The notes beneath the pieces are model-generated. The model was not told where the DNA came from. It made no database searches and saw nothing but the letters and a program-made list of their open reading frames with translations. This document shows, piece after piece, positions 41,999 through 50,770 of a stretch of DNA of 64,000 nucleotides. Every line of letters begins with the position of its first letter. Position 1 is the first letter of the stretch. Source of the DNA: Thermoplasmata archaeon (GTDB lineage Archaea > Thermoplasmatota > Thermoplasmata > Lutacidiplasmatales > UBA184); assembly GCA_021828195.1 (NCBI GenBank), contig JAKASQ010000004.1, forward strand, positions 1 to 64,000, written 5' to 3'. Position numbers and translations under genes: made by a program.

Positions 41999-42424
41999 CG
42001 CCCCGGACCCGTTCCCTTCGACCGGTGGGACTCGACACCGTACTTGAGTCCTCCGAGGGAGGGCTTGCATGGGGAATCCCGGCTGAAGGAGAATCGGGCG
42101 AGCTCATGGACTACCGAGGCGGGCGACTCCCTTTCGGCCGGCCCGTCGCTCTGCCGTCCGATCCTCACCCTCCACGCCGCTCCCCGGAACTTCGAGCTCG
42201 CTGAATCGCCTGCTCGAAATCCCTTCGGTTCGGCACGATTCGACTGTCGAAGGCCCATCTCGGTGAGAGCCTCGTCCATACGGGGGTCTCGCCGGTAGAG
42301 TGGCGAGGGCTCGGGCCGGGGTCCTTCGAGAACCGGAGCCGAGGAGTGGCTCGAAGTCGATCCGGGATCATCCGGTCTGCTCGCCCGCGCCGGTCCACCC
42401 GGTCGAGCCCGTCTGAACGGGGAG
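41999..42424. other. intergenic region, no supported gene
   Basis: 426 bases between the divergent DRG and HerA-like genes. Frames on both strands are short and Arg-rich. The region should contain both promoters, though no strong TATA box is visible. Confidence 0.35.
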
Positions 42425-44935
42425 GTGTTCCTATCGCGCGGGGCTAGAGGTGAACGAAGTGCGCTCGGAAGTGGGCCGGGCCGCTTACCTGAAGCCGTGC
42501 AGGTTTCATCGTTCGCGAGCCCCGCAACGGACACCGAGCGCCCCGGTGTGGGTGCGAGGGTGCAGCGGGCCTTGGGTGGACCTCGTTGGCGATATCGACC
42601 GCGAAGCGCTCTCGGGCGCCCGGAGGAACTCGATCGCTTCCGCGCTCGCCTCTCCGAGGGATTGCGGATAGGGCATGGGCTAGGCGCGTCCTTCCGCATC
42701 GAGTTTGACTCGGGGATCGGAGGAGGCATCGCGGTCTCCTCGGAGGGCCCCGTCGCGGGCCGGTGGTTCGGGCGCGTCTTGGCCGGAGCGTACGACCACC
42801 ATCGATGGGCTCTGTCGGAGTCGGGGGCGCGGCCCCGCCCGGTGTTGCTCCGGGTTGGCGGGCCGATCCTCTCTTGGCCTCACCCGCTCCGGTCCGGCTT
42901 CGAACCTTCGAGCTGGGGAGACTCGATCGCTCTCGGAATGGGAGCGCTACCCCCAGGACTGAGGCTGGTATGGTCTCTGGCAGCTGCCGCATCTCCACGG
43001 GCCCCTATCCCACTCGCGGCCGGAAGACCGATGGCGGTAGCTCCCGCGGCCGGCGTTCCCGTGCGAGCTCCCGGGCCCATCACCGAGACCGAGCGGCATT
43101 GGCGAGACCGTTGGGAGGAGCAGCAGCAGGCGTTACGCTGGGTAGCCACCGTATCCCTCCGGAGTGGGTCCGTTGTGCCCGCGCGAGCGGCCATCGATCG
43201 CGTCACCGAGGTCATCCAGTCGGTGACTCGCTCCTCGGGGGGTAACGGGATCCGCTTTCGCCCGGCGTCCCGGTGGTGGGCCGCTCGACCCCGGCCCTTC
43301 GTCTTGACCGAGCCGGAACTCCTCGGGCTGCTCCCATCCCCGGAGTGCGTAGTGGTGGAGGTCCCCCGAACACCGGCTCGCTTCGGGCGAGAGTTGGTGG
43401 TGGGCCGAGCGGACATCGGGACCCTGCTGGAGCTTCGCCTCCATCCCCAGGAAGGCCGCCACATGGCGGTGCTCGGCGAGACCGGGATGGGAAAGAGCAC
43501 GTTCCTGACGGCCCTGGCCCGACAGGTGGGGGCAAGGCATGGGGTCGTCCTCCTCGACCCGGTCGGCGATACCGGCCGGGCCCTGTTGAGCTCGCTCGAT
43601 CCCGAGACGCGAAAGCGTGCGGTGTGGGTCTCACCGGCGGAGTCCCCGATCGGGCTCAACGCGCTCGCCGGGGGAGAGGGGGGCAACGAGGCCCCCGGTC
43701 CGCGGCAAGTGGCGGACCTGGTCCAGGCGCTACGACGCGTGCGATCGGGCCGGTACGCGGAGAGCGCCTACTGGGGACCCCGGATCGAGGACGTGGTCAC
43801 ACGCGCTCTGCTCGCGGCGGGAACGATCCCCGGAGGAACGCTCGCGGATGCGCTCAAGCTCCTGGAGAGCCCCGAGCGGCATCGATCCCCGGTCGCCGGC
43901 GAGGCGGGAGCGGCGTGGCGCGATCTCCGTCTGCGGACGCGAGAGCGGCCGGAGGAGACGGACGGTGCTCGGCGACTTCTGCACGAGATCGTCGGGAACT
44001 CGGTGCTGACCCCGCTCCTGTGCGAGCCGTGGCCGCGATGGTCCGCCGCGGACCTCCTGATCGATCGGCGGATCACCGTCGTCACGGGGGACGTCGCGAC
44101 GATCGGGGAGGGGGCGGCGCGCCAGCTCTTGTCCCTGTACCTCGCGCTGTTGTGGTCGGGGATCCTCGCTCGCTCCCGCCTGACGAAGACGTTCGTGATC
44201 CTCGATGAGGCTCAGTGGTTCGGTAACGAAGCCCTCGCCGAGATGCTCAACATCGGGCGACGGTTCAACGTCCATCTCGTCGTGGCCACTCAAACGCTCG
44301 GGTCGCTCAACGAGAACGTGCGCCAAGCGATCGCGACGAATGTCGCCGACTTCATCCTCTTCCGAGGATCGCCGGACGATGCTCGAGAGTTCGGGAGGAT
44401 CGCACGGAGCGTTTCCCCCGAGGAGCTGATGTCGCTCCGTCGCGGGGAGGCGATCCTCCTTCGAGGAAAGGCCGGCCGCTTCGATCGACTTCGTACGCCG
44501 ACCGGTTCCCCTTGCGGAGTCGATCCCGAGGTCTTGCGGGGGATCGCACGGTCGTCGATGGCGCGCTTCGCCCCACGGAACGAAAGGTGGACCGAAGCGA
44601 CGATCGAGAAGCGCCCGCGAGCCGCGCCCGTGGAGGCATCGCGGCCGCGCGGCATCGATGCCGCGGTGCAGACGCTCCTAGAGCAAATCGTGGGGAAGCC
44701 CGACGGCGAGCTCGTGCGCGTGCACCTGAGCACGTTGCGGGAGGGAAGCGACGAGGACGCGTTACGCGCCCTCGGCGCGACCTTGGGCCGCGAGGGGGTC
44801 CTCCACCTCCATAGCCGGGACGAAGCAGGGACGTACTGGGAGCTGCGCCCCGGAGCGGTCCGCGCCACGCTCCTTCCTGCAATGCGAACACGCTCGGCCG
44901 ATGCCGTGGGGCGCGTTTGCGAACGAACCGCATAG
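42425..44935 (+). CDS. HerA/VirD4/TraG-like AAA+ ATPase (DUF87-type)
   Basis: Up to 836 residues; GTG 42425 is the longest start, with GTG 42497 a shorter option. The N-terminal ~330 residues are a poorly conserved beta-rich domain. The motor domain has P-loop VLGETGMGKSTFL (near 355), VLLDPVGDTGRAL, Walker B KTFVILDEAQWFG and sensor LVVATQTLGS. Such ATPases pump DNA or protein in conjugation, pilus or repair systems. It stands alone, without NurA, relaxase or pilus genes, and is followed by a degenerate tRNA-like sequence, so it may be the residue of an integrated element. Confidence 0.75.
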   Translation: MFLSRGARGERSALGSGPGRLPEAVQVSSFASPATDTERPGVGARVQRALGGPRWRYRPRSALGRPEELDRFRARLSEGLRIGHGLGASFRIEFDSGIGGGIAVSSEGPVAGRWFGRVLAGAYDHHRWALSESGARPRPVLLRVGGPILSWPHPLRSGFEPSSWGDSIALGMGALPPGLRLVWSLAAAASPRAPIPLAAGRPMAVAPAAGVPVRAPGPITETERHWRDRWEEQQQALRWVATVSLRSGSVVPARAAIDRVTEVIQSVTRSSGGNGIRFRPASRWWAARPRPFVLTEPELLGLLPSPECVVVEVPRTPARFGRELVVGRADIGTLLELRLHPQEGRHMAVLGETGMGKSTFLTALARQVGARHGVVLLDPVGDTGRALLSSLDPETRKRAVWVSPAESPIGLNALAGGEGGNEAPGPRQVADLVQALRRVRSGRYAESAYWGPRIEDVVTRALLAAGTIPGGTLADALKLLESPERHRSPVAGEAGAAWRDLRLRTRERPEETDGARRLLHEIVGNSVLTPLLCEPWPRWSAADLLIDRRITVVTGDVATIGEGAARQLLSLYLALLWSGILARSRLTKTFVILDEAQWFGNEALAEMLNIGRRFNVHLVVATQTLGSLNENVRQAIATNVADFILFRGSPDDAREFGRIARSVSPEELMSLRRGEAILLRGKAGRFDRLRTPTGSPCGVDPEVLRGIARSSMARFAPRNERWTEATIEKRPRAAPVEASRPRGIDAAVQTLLEQIVGKPDGELVRVHLSTLREGSDEDALRALGATLGREGVLHLHSRDEAGTYWELRPGAVRATLLPAMRTRSADAVGRVCERTA

Positions 44936-45178
44936 CTCCCAGGCGGTGTTGGCCCCACCCGCGACCGTTCGCCCGAGCGATGGACGGGCTCCGAGCGCGG
45001 GGCGACCCCGCGGACGCCCGGGCCGGACCGGACCTTCGATCCCCGGTCCGCACGCCGCGGCCTCGACGCACCCCCAGAATGGCGCGCCCAGTCCGCCCGG
45101 GTCCGCGCCGGCGGAGCGCTCCGGCCGCGAGGTACGAGTGGCCGAGGTGCTATGTCTTTCAGTAAGGGCGAAGGTGGC

Positions 45179-45286
45179 GCCGGGGTGCCGGAGCAGGAAT
45201 GAGACCGAGCCGGCCCGAGGTTGGTTCCGAACGACCGGCTCGGTGAGGCTTACGACCTTCCGCGGGTGCGACTCCCGCCCCCGGCA
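45179..45286 (+). other. degenerate tRNA-like sequence (class II-like), possibly a tRNA pseudogene
   Basis: Acceptor GCCGGGG (45179-45185) pairs perfectly with CCCCGGC (45279-45285), directly preceded by a perfect T stem GCGGG/CCCGC with loop TGCGACT. TG follows the 5' acceptor and the D loop has A-G-C-A-G-G, all tRNA-like. An anticodon stem GCCGG (45209-45213)/CCGGC (45235-45239) would need a roughly 14-base intron and leave a 22-base variable arm, as in tRNA-Ser or -Leu, but the residue before the anticodon would be C instead of U and T-loop position 55 is G. A functional tRNA is doubtful. Confidence 0.4.
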
Positions 45287-45449
45287 GCCTCCTCCGTGTT
45301 CCGGTAGCCGCTCCGACGGTCTTAAAGGCGCCGAGAGGAGACTTTGAGCAGGATAATCTGCCCGCGCTGCGGTGAGCTGGCCCGCGTGCTCTACCTCGGC
45401 TTCACCGAACCGTTATCTATCGTCCTCGGGTCTCAGCGATGGAGCGCAC

Positions 45450-46229
45450 ATGGACGACGTGGTGATCCTGCCGGCCGAGAAGGTCGCGCTCCGCGACCCG
45501 ATCCTCGTGGAGGGACTTCCGGGCGTCGGCAATGTCGGCAAGCTCGCCTCCGACTATCTCCGGGACCAGCTGAGGGCCAAACCGCTCGCCACGGTCTTTT
45601 CCCGCTTCTTTCCGCCGCAGGTCTACGTCAATGAGGACGGGATCATCCGGCTCGTTTCCAACGAGCTATCGTACTACCGGAACCCGAAGTCCGCGCGTGA
45701 CATCGTGATCCTCGGCGGCGACTACCAAGGCATCAGCCCCGAGGGCCAGTACGAGATCACGCACCGCGTTCTCGAGTTCGTGCACAAGCTCGGGGTCCGA
45801 GATCTGTACACCCTCGCCGGGTTCGCCCAGGGCCACGTCGTGGAGAAGCCTCGCGTCCTCGGCGCGGCGACCAGCCCCGCGCGTGTGGCGGCCATGAAGA
45901 AGCTTGGCGTGGTCTTCTCCCGCAACGACCCCGGAGGGGGGCTCATCGGCGCGAGCGGTCTGTTCCTCGGCCTCGGGCGGATGTTCCAGATGGAAGGTGT
46001 CTGCCTCATGGGCGAGACCTCGGGGTACTTCGTCGATCCCCGCGGCGCCCAGGCGGTGCTCAAGGTCCTTTCCCAGGCAATCGAGGTCGATGTCGATTTC
46101 AGCGCTCTCGAGTCGAAGGCCAAAGAGATCGACCGGATCGCCCAGCGCATCCACGATTCCGAGAAGGGAGCGAACGAGCCCACCCCGGGCCCGAGCCCAG
46201 CCCGCGAGGACATCGGGTACATCGGCTGA
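45450..46229 (+). CDS. PAC2-family protein (archaeal proteasome-assembly chaperone homologue)
   Basis: 259 residues from ATG 45450. N-terminal ILVEGLPGVGNVGKLASDYL, the central VILGGDYQGISPEGQYE and LYTLAGFAQGHVVEKPRV, and GGGLIGASGLFLGLG define this COG2047-like family, related to proteasome assembly chaperone PAC2. TTATCTAT at 45412-45419 lies about 31 bases upstream, so the mRNA is near leaderless. C-terminal ~40 residues are charged. Confidence 0.88.
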   Translation: MDDVVILPAEKVALRDPILVEGLPGVGNVGKLASDYLRDQLRAKPLATVFSRFFPPQVYVNEDGIIRLVSNELSYYRNPKSARDIVILGGDYQGISPEGQYEITHRVLEFVHKLGVRDLYTLAGFAQGHVVEKPRVLGAATSPARVAAMKKLGVVFSRNDPGGGLIGASGLFLGLGRMFQMEGVCLMGETSGYFVDPRGAQAVLKVLSQAIEVDVDFSALESKAKEIDRIAQRIHDSEKGANEPTPGPSPAREDIGYIG

Positions 46230-46251
46230 CGCTCCCTTCGAGCGGTTCTCC

Positions 46252-47403
46252 ATGCCCTCGCCCCATCCTCCGAGCGCGGCGCTGGACGAGTCCGCGGAGG
46301 ATCTCGCGCGAGAACGGGCTTTGGTCGAACGCCTGGGCGCGAGCGCAGAGACCGATGGGTTCGTTCCATTCGACCGGTTCATGGACCGGGCCCTGTACGC
46401 CGAAGGGATCGGGTACTACACCGGCCCTACGAACCCGCTCGGTCGATTGGGGGACTTCTACACCGCTCCGCACGTCCATCCTCTGTTCGGGCGGGCACTG
46501 GCCCGGCGCGTGCAGCAGGTGCGCGACCGGCTCGTGCCGGAAGTGCCCTTCCGCGTCGTGGAGCTGGGGCCCGGGGATGGCACCCTGGCCGCCACGGTCC
46601 TGGAAGAGCTCGGTCGAGAGCCCGATGCGGCGGCGCGTTACTCCTACGTCCTGGTCGAACGCTCTCCCTCGCTTCGGACCGTATCGCTTGAACGCGCCCA
46701 GACGGTCGGGGCCGGCGCCGGCATCTCCGTTGCGACCGAGGAAGGACTCGGTTCCTCGGGCCCGTTCGTGGGAGTGGTGATCGCGCACGAGGTCCTCGAC
46801 GCGCAGCCGGTGCGTCGCCTGGTCTACCGCCGAGAGGGCTGGCAGGAGCTCGGCGTCCGGGGGATCGGGGATCGCCTCGAGCCGGCGGAGTCGCGACCCT
46901 CCCGGCCCTTGCCCCCGAACCCTCCCGCTGCTCCGGAGGACGGGGAAATCTGGGAACATGCGGCGGGCACTACGACGTGCGTGCGCGCCATCTCCGACCA
47001 TCTGGCGAGCGGGGTCGCGATCGTGATCGATTACGGTATGGGCGCCGCGGAACTCCGAAGCGCACATCCGACGGGAACTCTCGCCGGGGTCCGACGCCAT
47101 CAGCCCGTGGAGGAGCCGTGGACGCATCCCGGGCACGTCGACCTGAGCACCTTCGTCGACTTCACCCGCGTGCGCGCCGACGCCGCCCGGTTCGGCCTCT
47201 GCGAGCTTGCCTACTCCTCGCAGGCGGAGGCTCTCGGTCGGTGGGGGTTCGACGAGCTCCTTCGGGAGGCGCTGCGGTCGGCCCCATCGGCCGAGGCCCG
47301 GCTCCGGACCCAGCTTGCGGCCAAGAGCCTCCTCTTCGGGTTCGAACGGTTCCAGATACTCGAGCTCGCGCCCGCCGGGGGCGTCGTGTGGCCCATCACG
47401 TAA
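46252..47403 (+). CDS. MidA/NDUFAF7-like SAM-dependent methyltransferase
   Basis: 383 residues. Family hallmarks: FMDRALYAEGIGYYTG, GDFYTAPHVHPLFG, the SAM loop VVELGPGDGTLAATVL near 105, and AHEVLDAQPVRRLV. The C-terminal ALRSAPSAEARLRTQ...LLFGFERFQIL is as in MidA. Eukaryotic members dimethylate an arginine of respiratory complex I; the archaeal target is unknown. 3' end overlaps that of convergent GINS by 8 bases. Confidence 0.88.
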   Translation: MPSPHPPSAALDESAEDLARERALVERLGASAETDGFVPFDRFMDRALYAEGIGYYTGPTNPLGRLGDFYTAPHVHPLFGRALARRVQQVRDRLVPEVPFRVVELGPGDGTLAATVLEELGREPDAAARYSYVLVERSPSLRTVSLERAQTVGAGAGISVATEEGLGSSGPFVGVVIAHEVLDAQPVRRLVYRREGWQELGVRGIGDRLEPAESRPSRPLPPNPPAAPEDGEIWEHAAGTTTCVRAISDHLASGVAIVIDYGMGAAELRSAHPTGTLAGVRRHQPVEEPWTHPGHVDLSTFVDFTRVRADAARFGLCELAYSSQAEALGRWGFDELLREALRSAPSAEARLRTQLAAKSLLFGFERFQILELAPAGGVVWPIT

Positions 47404-48079
47404 CGGTCTTCGCGGGACCCGCGGTGACCCGTTCCGCGATCTGGGCATCGATCAGGAGCTGCGCGGTGTCACCCGGAAGGGACAGCACATCCTCCCTCCG
47501 AAGCTCGACGGTCTCCGATCCAACGGTGATCGGGCGACCGTCCTTGACGATCCGCACGTAGACGAGCGGGGCCGCGACTCCGGGAGTCTTCCGGGTCGGC
47601 GGGGGCGACGGCGATCCGGGGGTCCCCGTCGCGCGCACTTCGGGCTCCGGTGGCGCAGAAGTCGGTACCGATTCCACGTTGTCGGTTGGGTGGGTCGGCG
47701 TCAGGTACGGAGCGACCGCGTGTCGATGGGAGGCGAGCGTCGATACGAGGCGGCCCAACAGTTCTCTCTCCTCCGGGAGCATGTTCGGGACCTCCCGGGG
47801 CCCTCCTACGCTCGCGTGCATGGCGGTCCCGACCAGCTTTGCCATCCGCCCCTCCACGATGTCTCGGGAGAGGCTGCTGGCCCTCTGGTAGGTCTGCCGT
47901 GCGAGCTCGCCCTTGCGATCCGAGGGGTTCTCCCGCAGCTCGGCCTCGTAGGAGCGGCGCAGCTCGGCGAGATAGCTCGCCGTCTGGCTGTAGAAGTTGT
48001 GGGGAAGCTTTGCGAGCCCGCCGCGGGAGGCGTTCTCGTTTCTGCGCCACTCTAGAAGTTGGCCGTACTGGTCGGGCAT
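47396..48079 (-). CDS. DNA replication factor GINS (Gins51-type)
   Basis: 227 residues. The helical A domain is N-terminal (LAKLPHNFYSQTASYLAELR; RDIVEGRMAKLV), followed by a Pro/Thr-rich linker and a small C-terminal B domain (YVRIVKDGRPITVGSETVELRRED). Order A-B identifies the Gins51 type. GINS activates the MCM helicase with GAN/RecJ. The promoter is shared with the divergent Toprim gene. Confidence 0.88.
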   Translation of the reverse strand: MPDQYGQLLEWRRNENASRGGLAKLPHNFYSQTASYLAELRRSYEAELRENPSDRKGELARQTYQRASSLSRDIVEGRMAKLVGTAMHASVGGPREVPNMLPEERELLGRLVSTLASHRHAVAPYLTPTHPTDNVESVPTSAPPEPEVRATGTPGSPSPPPTRKTPGVAAPLVYVRIVKDGRPITVGSETVELRREDVLSLPGDTAQLLIDAQIAERVTAGPAKTVT

Positions 48080-48109
48080 CGCGGTGGGAACGGTCCGATG
48101 GGGACCCGA

Positions 48110-48118
48110 GGCTATAGG
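48110..48118. promoter_or_regulatory. shared palindromic TATA element for two divergent genes
   Basis: GGCTATAGG, centred at 48114. The core CTATAG is a perfect palindrome 35 bases from the GINS ATG (48079) and 34 bases from the Toprim ATG (48148), so one element can serve both leaderless transcripts. No other AT-rich element lies between the genes. Confidence 0.55.
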
Positions 48119-48147
48119 AGTTGCGGCGAGTATGGGCCGAGCGAACG

Positions 48148-48606
48148 ATGCGCGGAAGGGAGGACGCCGACCCGGCCTTCGACGGATTCCTGGAGCTGTG
48201 GCGTCGGCTCTGGCGCGCGAACCGCGACGACGCCGCGGTGATCCTGGTCGAAGGCGAGCGCGATCGCCGATCCCTGACCCGTCTCGGCCTGGAAGGAGAG
48301 ATCGCGCTCGTGCATCGCGGGAAGTCGCTTGCGGAGACCGCGCAGACGCTCGTGCAGGGCCACCGGGCGGTCATCCTCCTCACCGACTGGGACCGGGAGG
48401 GAGGGAACCTCGCCCGACGGCTCCGCGCTCTTCTCGAGGCCGGGGGAGTCGCGCTCGACCTCGAGTACCGGCGCCGTCTCGCCCACATCCTTCGCGGAGA
48501 AGTGGTCCACGTGGAGGGGCTCTACGGCTGGGCCGAGCGCATGGCGGAGCGCCGAGGTGCCACGATGGCGGAGACGCTGGAGCGTCTGCGGGCCGACGGA
48601 GCCTAG
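48148..48606 (+). CDS. Toprim-domain protein (archaeal UPF0292-like)
   Basis: 152 residues from ATG 48148. Toprim motifs: the Glu in [13 protein letters not shown] (near 38) and the Asp pair in [11 protein letters not shown] (near 83). Small archaeal Toprim proteins of this class are related to primase DnaG and RNase M5 domains, but their role is not established. Ends over the eL15 stop by 4 bases, convergent. Confidence 0.85.
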   Translation: MRGREDADPAFDGFLELWRRLWRANRDDAAVILVEGERDRRSLTRLGLEGEIALVHRGKSLAETAQTLVQGHRAVILLTDWDREGGNLARRLRALLEAGGVALDLEYRRRLAHILRGEVVHVEGLYGWAERMAERRGATMAETLERLRADGA

Positions 48607-49217
48607 GGGATGACCTTGGTCTGGGTCCGTCGGGTGTCCCGGCGGTTGCGCGTGCGCGAGGGTCGCATCCGTTCGGCGCCCTTGCCTTTCCAGCGGAGCC
48701 CCCGGCTCTCGCGACCCGCGCTCGTCAGACCGCGATAGACCCGGCCCTTCTGCGTGGGGGCCGCCATCCACTCGGTCTTCGGGTCCGCGACGATCGACGG
48801 GTGGCTGACATCGACGAGGATCACCTCGAAGAACTTCTCCTTGCCGTCCTCTCCCACCCAGTACGAGTTCAGAACTTCGAGATTCGGATAGTGCTTCTGC
48901 GCGCGCTCCTCGGCGATGCGCTTCAGGCTCTTGGCGAGGGTCATTCGATTGATACCCTTGCGCTTCGGGCGACGCCCGGCGATGATCGCCCGGTGCCGCT
49001 GGCCCCCTCGACGAACGCGCACGCGAACGACGATGAATCCCTCTTTGGCACGATAGCCGACGGCGCGGGCCCGATCCAGTCGGACCGGATGCTCGACGCG
49101 GGTGACGGTGTTTTCCCGCCGCCAGGTCAATAGCCGCTCGTGGCGGAGGGCGGCACCGTCGTCTCCGAGGGTGGCCCGGAACGACCGGCCCATGCGGCTG
49201 TACGCGGACTCCGCCAT
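48603..49217 (-). CDS. ribosomal protein eL15
   Basis: 204 residues, basic. N-terminal [13 protein letters not shown], then [28 protein letters not shown], and [24 protein letters not shown] are classic eL15. The C-terminal [19 protein letters not shown] is also family-typical. Confidence 0.95.
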   Translation of the reverse strand: MAESAYSRMGRSFRATLGDDGAALRHERLLTWRRENTVTRVEHPVRLDRARAVGYRAKEGFIVVRVRVRRGGQRHRAIIAGRRPKRKGINRMTLAKSLKRIAEERAQKHYPNLEVLNSYWVGEDGKEKFFEVILVDVSHPSIVADPKTEWMAAPTQKGRVYRGLTSAGRESRGLRWKGKGAERMRPSRTRNRRDTRRTQTKVIP

Positions 49218-49489
49218 GATGGAAGCGCGCGGCCCACCCGCGCCCCGACTATAAAGCTACCCCCGCGAACGGAGTCGATGCGAGGGACGGGTTCCGCGTG
49301 GCGCTTCGGATCGGTGCCCGGGTGGCACGGACCTCCCGGCTCCCATGACTCGGATTTCGCCCTCCGAACGTTCAAATAACCCTACTCGGATAGCGGTAGG
49401 AGCACGAGGGCCAGTGGGCGCTGCAGCGCTGACAGAATGGTCTCCCGAACGTCGCCGCCCCGTTCTCGGTTCGCCGTGTGGAGTGTTGC

Positions 49490-50620
49490 ATGAGAGCTTG
49501 CGCTAGGTGTGGTCGTGCGAACGAGGATTCCGCTAACTTCTGTCACGGGTGCGGTGCCCCGCTCGGTATGGCCGGAACCCCGGCGTACGCATCTCCGTCT
49601 TCACCCGCCCCTCCCCCGCAACCGAGCCCGTACCCTCCTGGACCCCCGCCAGCGTACATGCCTCCGCCGGCCGCTCCGTATTCCTCCCCTCCGGGGACCC
49701 CCTCCGTTCCGCCCTACTCGCCCCCTCCCTCGCCGTATGTGACTGCCGACCTCTCTCGGCCGCCCGCCCGACGGCCTCCCGGCTACCGACACCGCAGGAG
49801 AACGACCGCAGCGGTGCTGCTCTCGCTCGGGTTCATTCTATCGGCGATCGCGCTCGGAACCGGGTGGTGGTCGGCGAGTGGAGGCGGTGATAGCATCTAC
49901 TATACCCCCGGGAGCACTTTCACTTGCAGCGGCGCGAATTGTCCCACCACCCTCACCTATTCGGTGATCAGCAGCCAGATGGCAAACCTGTACTCCGCGA
50001 TCGATTACATGATCATCGTCGTGCTCATCCTTGCCATCATCGCCACCGCCTTCGCATTCCTCGGGGCCTACGGCGTAACCTTTGGCCGGGGCCAACTGAG
50101 CCTGGTCGTGCTCCTCGCGGCCGTAGGTGGAGTCCTGAGCCTGGCGCCGGTCATCTACGCCGCCCTCGGACAGCCCGCCGCGTTCCAGGCCGCGAACGGC
50201 GGTTGCAACGGCCCCTCCTACTGTACGTCGTTCTTCTACGGTTCCTACGGTTCCGGGGCCAATAGCGTCACCTACGGCCCCTTCGTTGGATGGTACGCCG
50301 CGCTCGTGGGTTTCATCTTCTTGATCGCGGGGGGCGCCCTCTACTCCCGGACCAGGACCGAACCGTTCACGATGGACGAGTTGGCGGCCTCGGCCCAGAT
50401 GCCCGTTCCGGGCATGGCCCCGGGAGCGCCCGGTGGGGGTTCTCCTTGGGCCCAGCCTCCTGCCGCCGCGAACTGGCCGGCTCCCTCCTCTCCCACGATG
50501 CCGCCCAGCTGGCCCTCGGTGCAGCAGGGCTCAGCTCCGCCTGTCATTTGCCCGCGTTGCGGAGTGGCGAACGCGAGCCCCGCGACCAATTGCTGGCGCT
50601 GCCAGTCCCCGTTGCGATAG
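49490..50620 (+). CDS. double zinc-ribbon membrane protein
   Basis: 376 residues from ATG 49490. Cytoplasmic N-terminus has a zinc ribbon (CARCGRAN...FCHGCGAPLG, residues 4-26), then ~70 residues of Pro-rich linker, four predicted membrane helices (about 107-127, 166-190, 197-222, 263-283) and an extracellular Cys-containing loop pair (FTCSGANCPTT; NGGCNGPSYC). The C-terminus is again Pro-rich and ends in a second zinc ribbon (CPRCGVANAS...CWRCQSPL). Function unknown; both ribbons on the cytoplasmic side suggest a scaffold. Confidence 0.7.
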   Translation: MRACARCGRANEDSANFCHGCGAPLGMAGTPAYASPSSPAPPPQPSPYPPGPPPAYMPPPAAPYSSPPGTPSVPPYSPPPSPYVTADLSRPPARRPPGYRHRRRTTAAVLLSLGFILSAIALGTGWWSASGGGDSIYYTPGSTFTCSGANCPTTLTYSVISSQMANLYSAIDYMIIVVLILAIIATAFAFLGAYGVTFGRGQLSLVVLLAAVGGVLSLAPVIYAALGQPAAFQAANGGCNGPSYCTSFFYGSYGSGANSVTYGPFVGWYAALVGFIFLIAGGALYSRTRTEPFTMDELAASAQMPVPGMAPGAPGGGSPWAQPPAAANWPAPSSPTMPPSWPSVQQGSAPPVICPRCGVANASPATNCWRCQSPLR

Positions 50621-50770
50621 AGAGAGCGGGTCGCGGAGCCCTCCCCGGTCGGCGAGGATCCCCCTCCGGATGGGTTCTTGGGCTTGGCTGCGGCGAGAGT
50701 GTGCACCTCACGGTTGGAAGAGCCTCCAAAGTGGCGGCCCCCACCGCCTTCGTCGGCCGCTGTTCGAACC

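Noticed and set aside
45344-45634. TTG-started frame with CPRC at its N-terminus before the PAC2 gene
   Set aside because: Only about 20 plausible residues before the sequence turns Arg/Gly-rich inside PAC2, and a single CxxC pair is not a zinc site.
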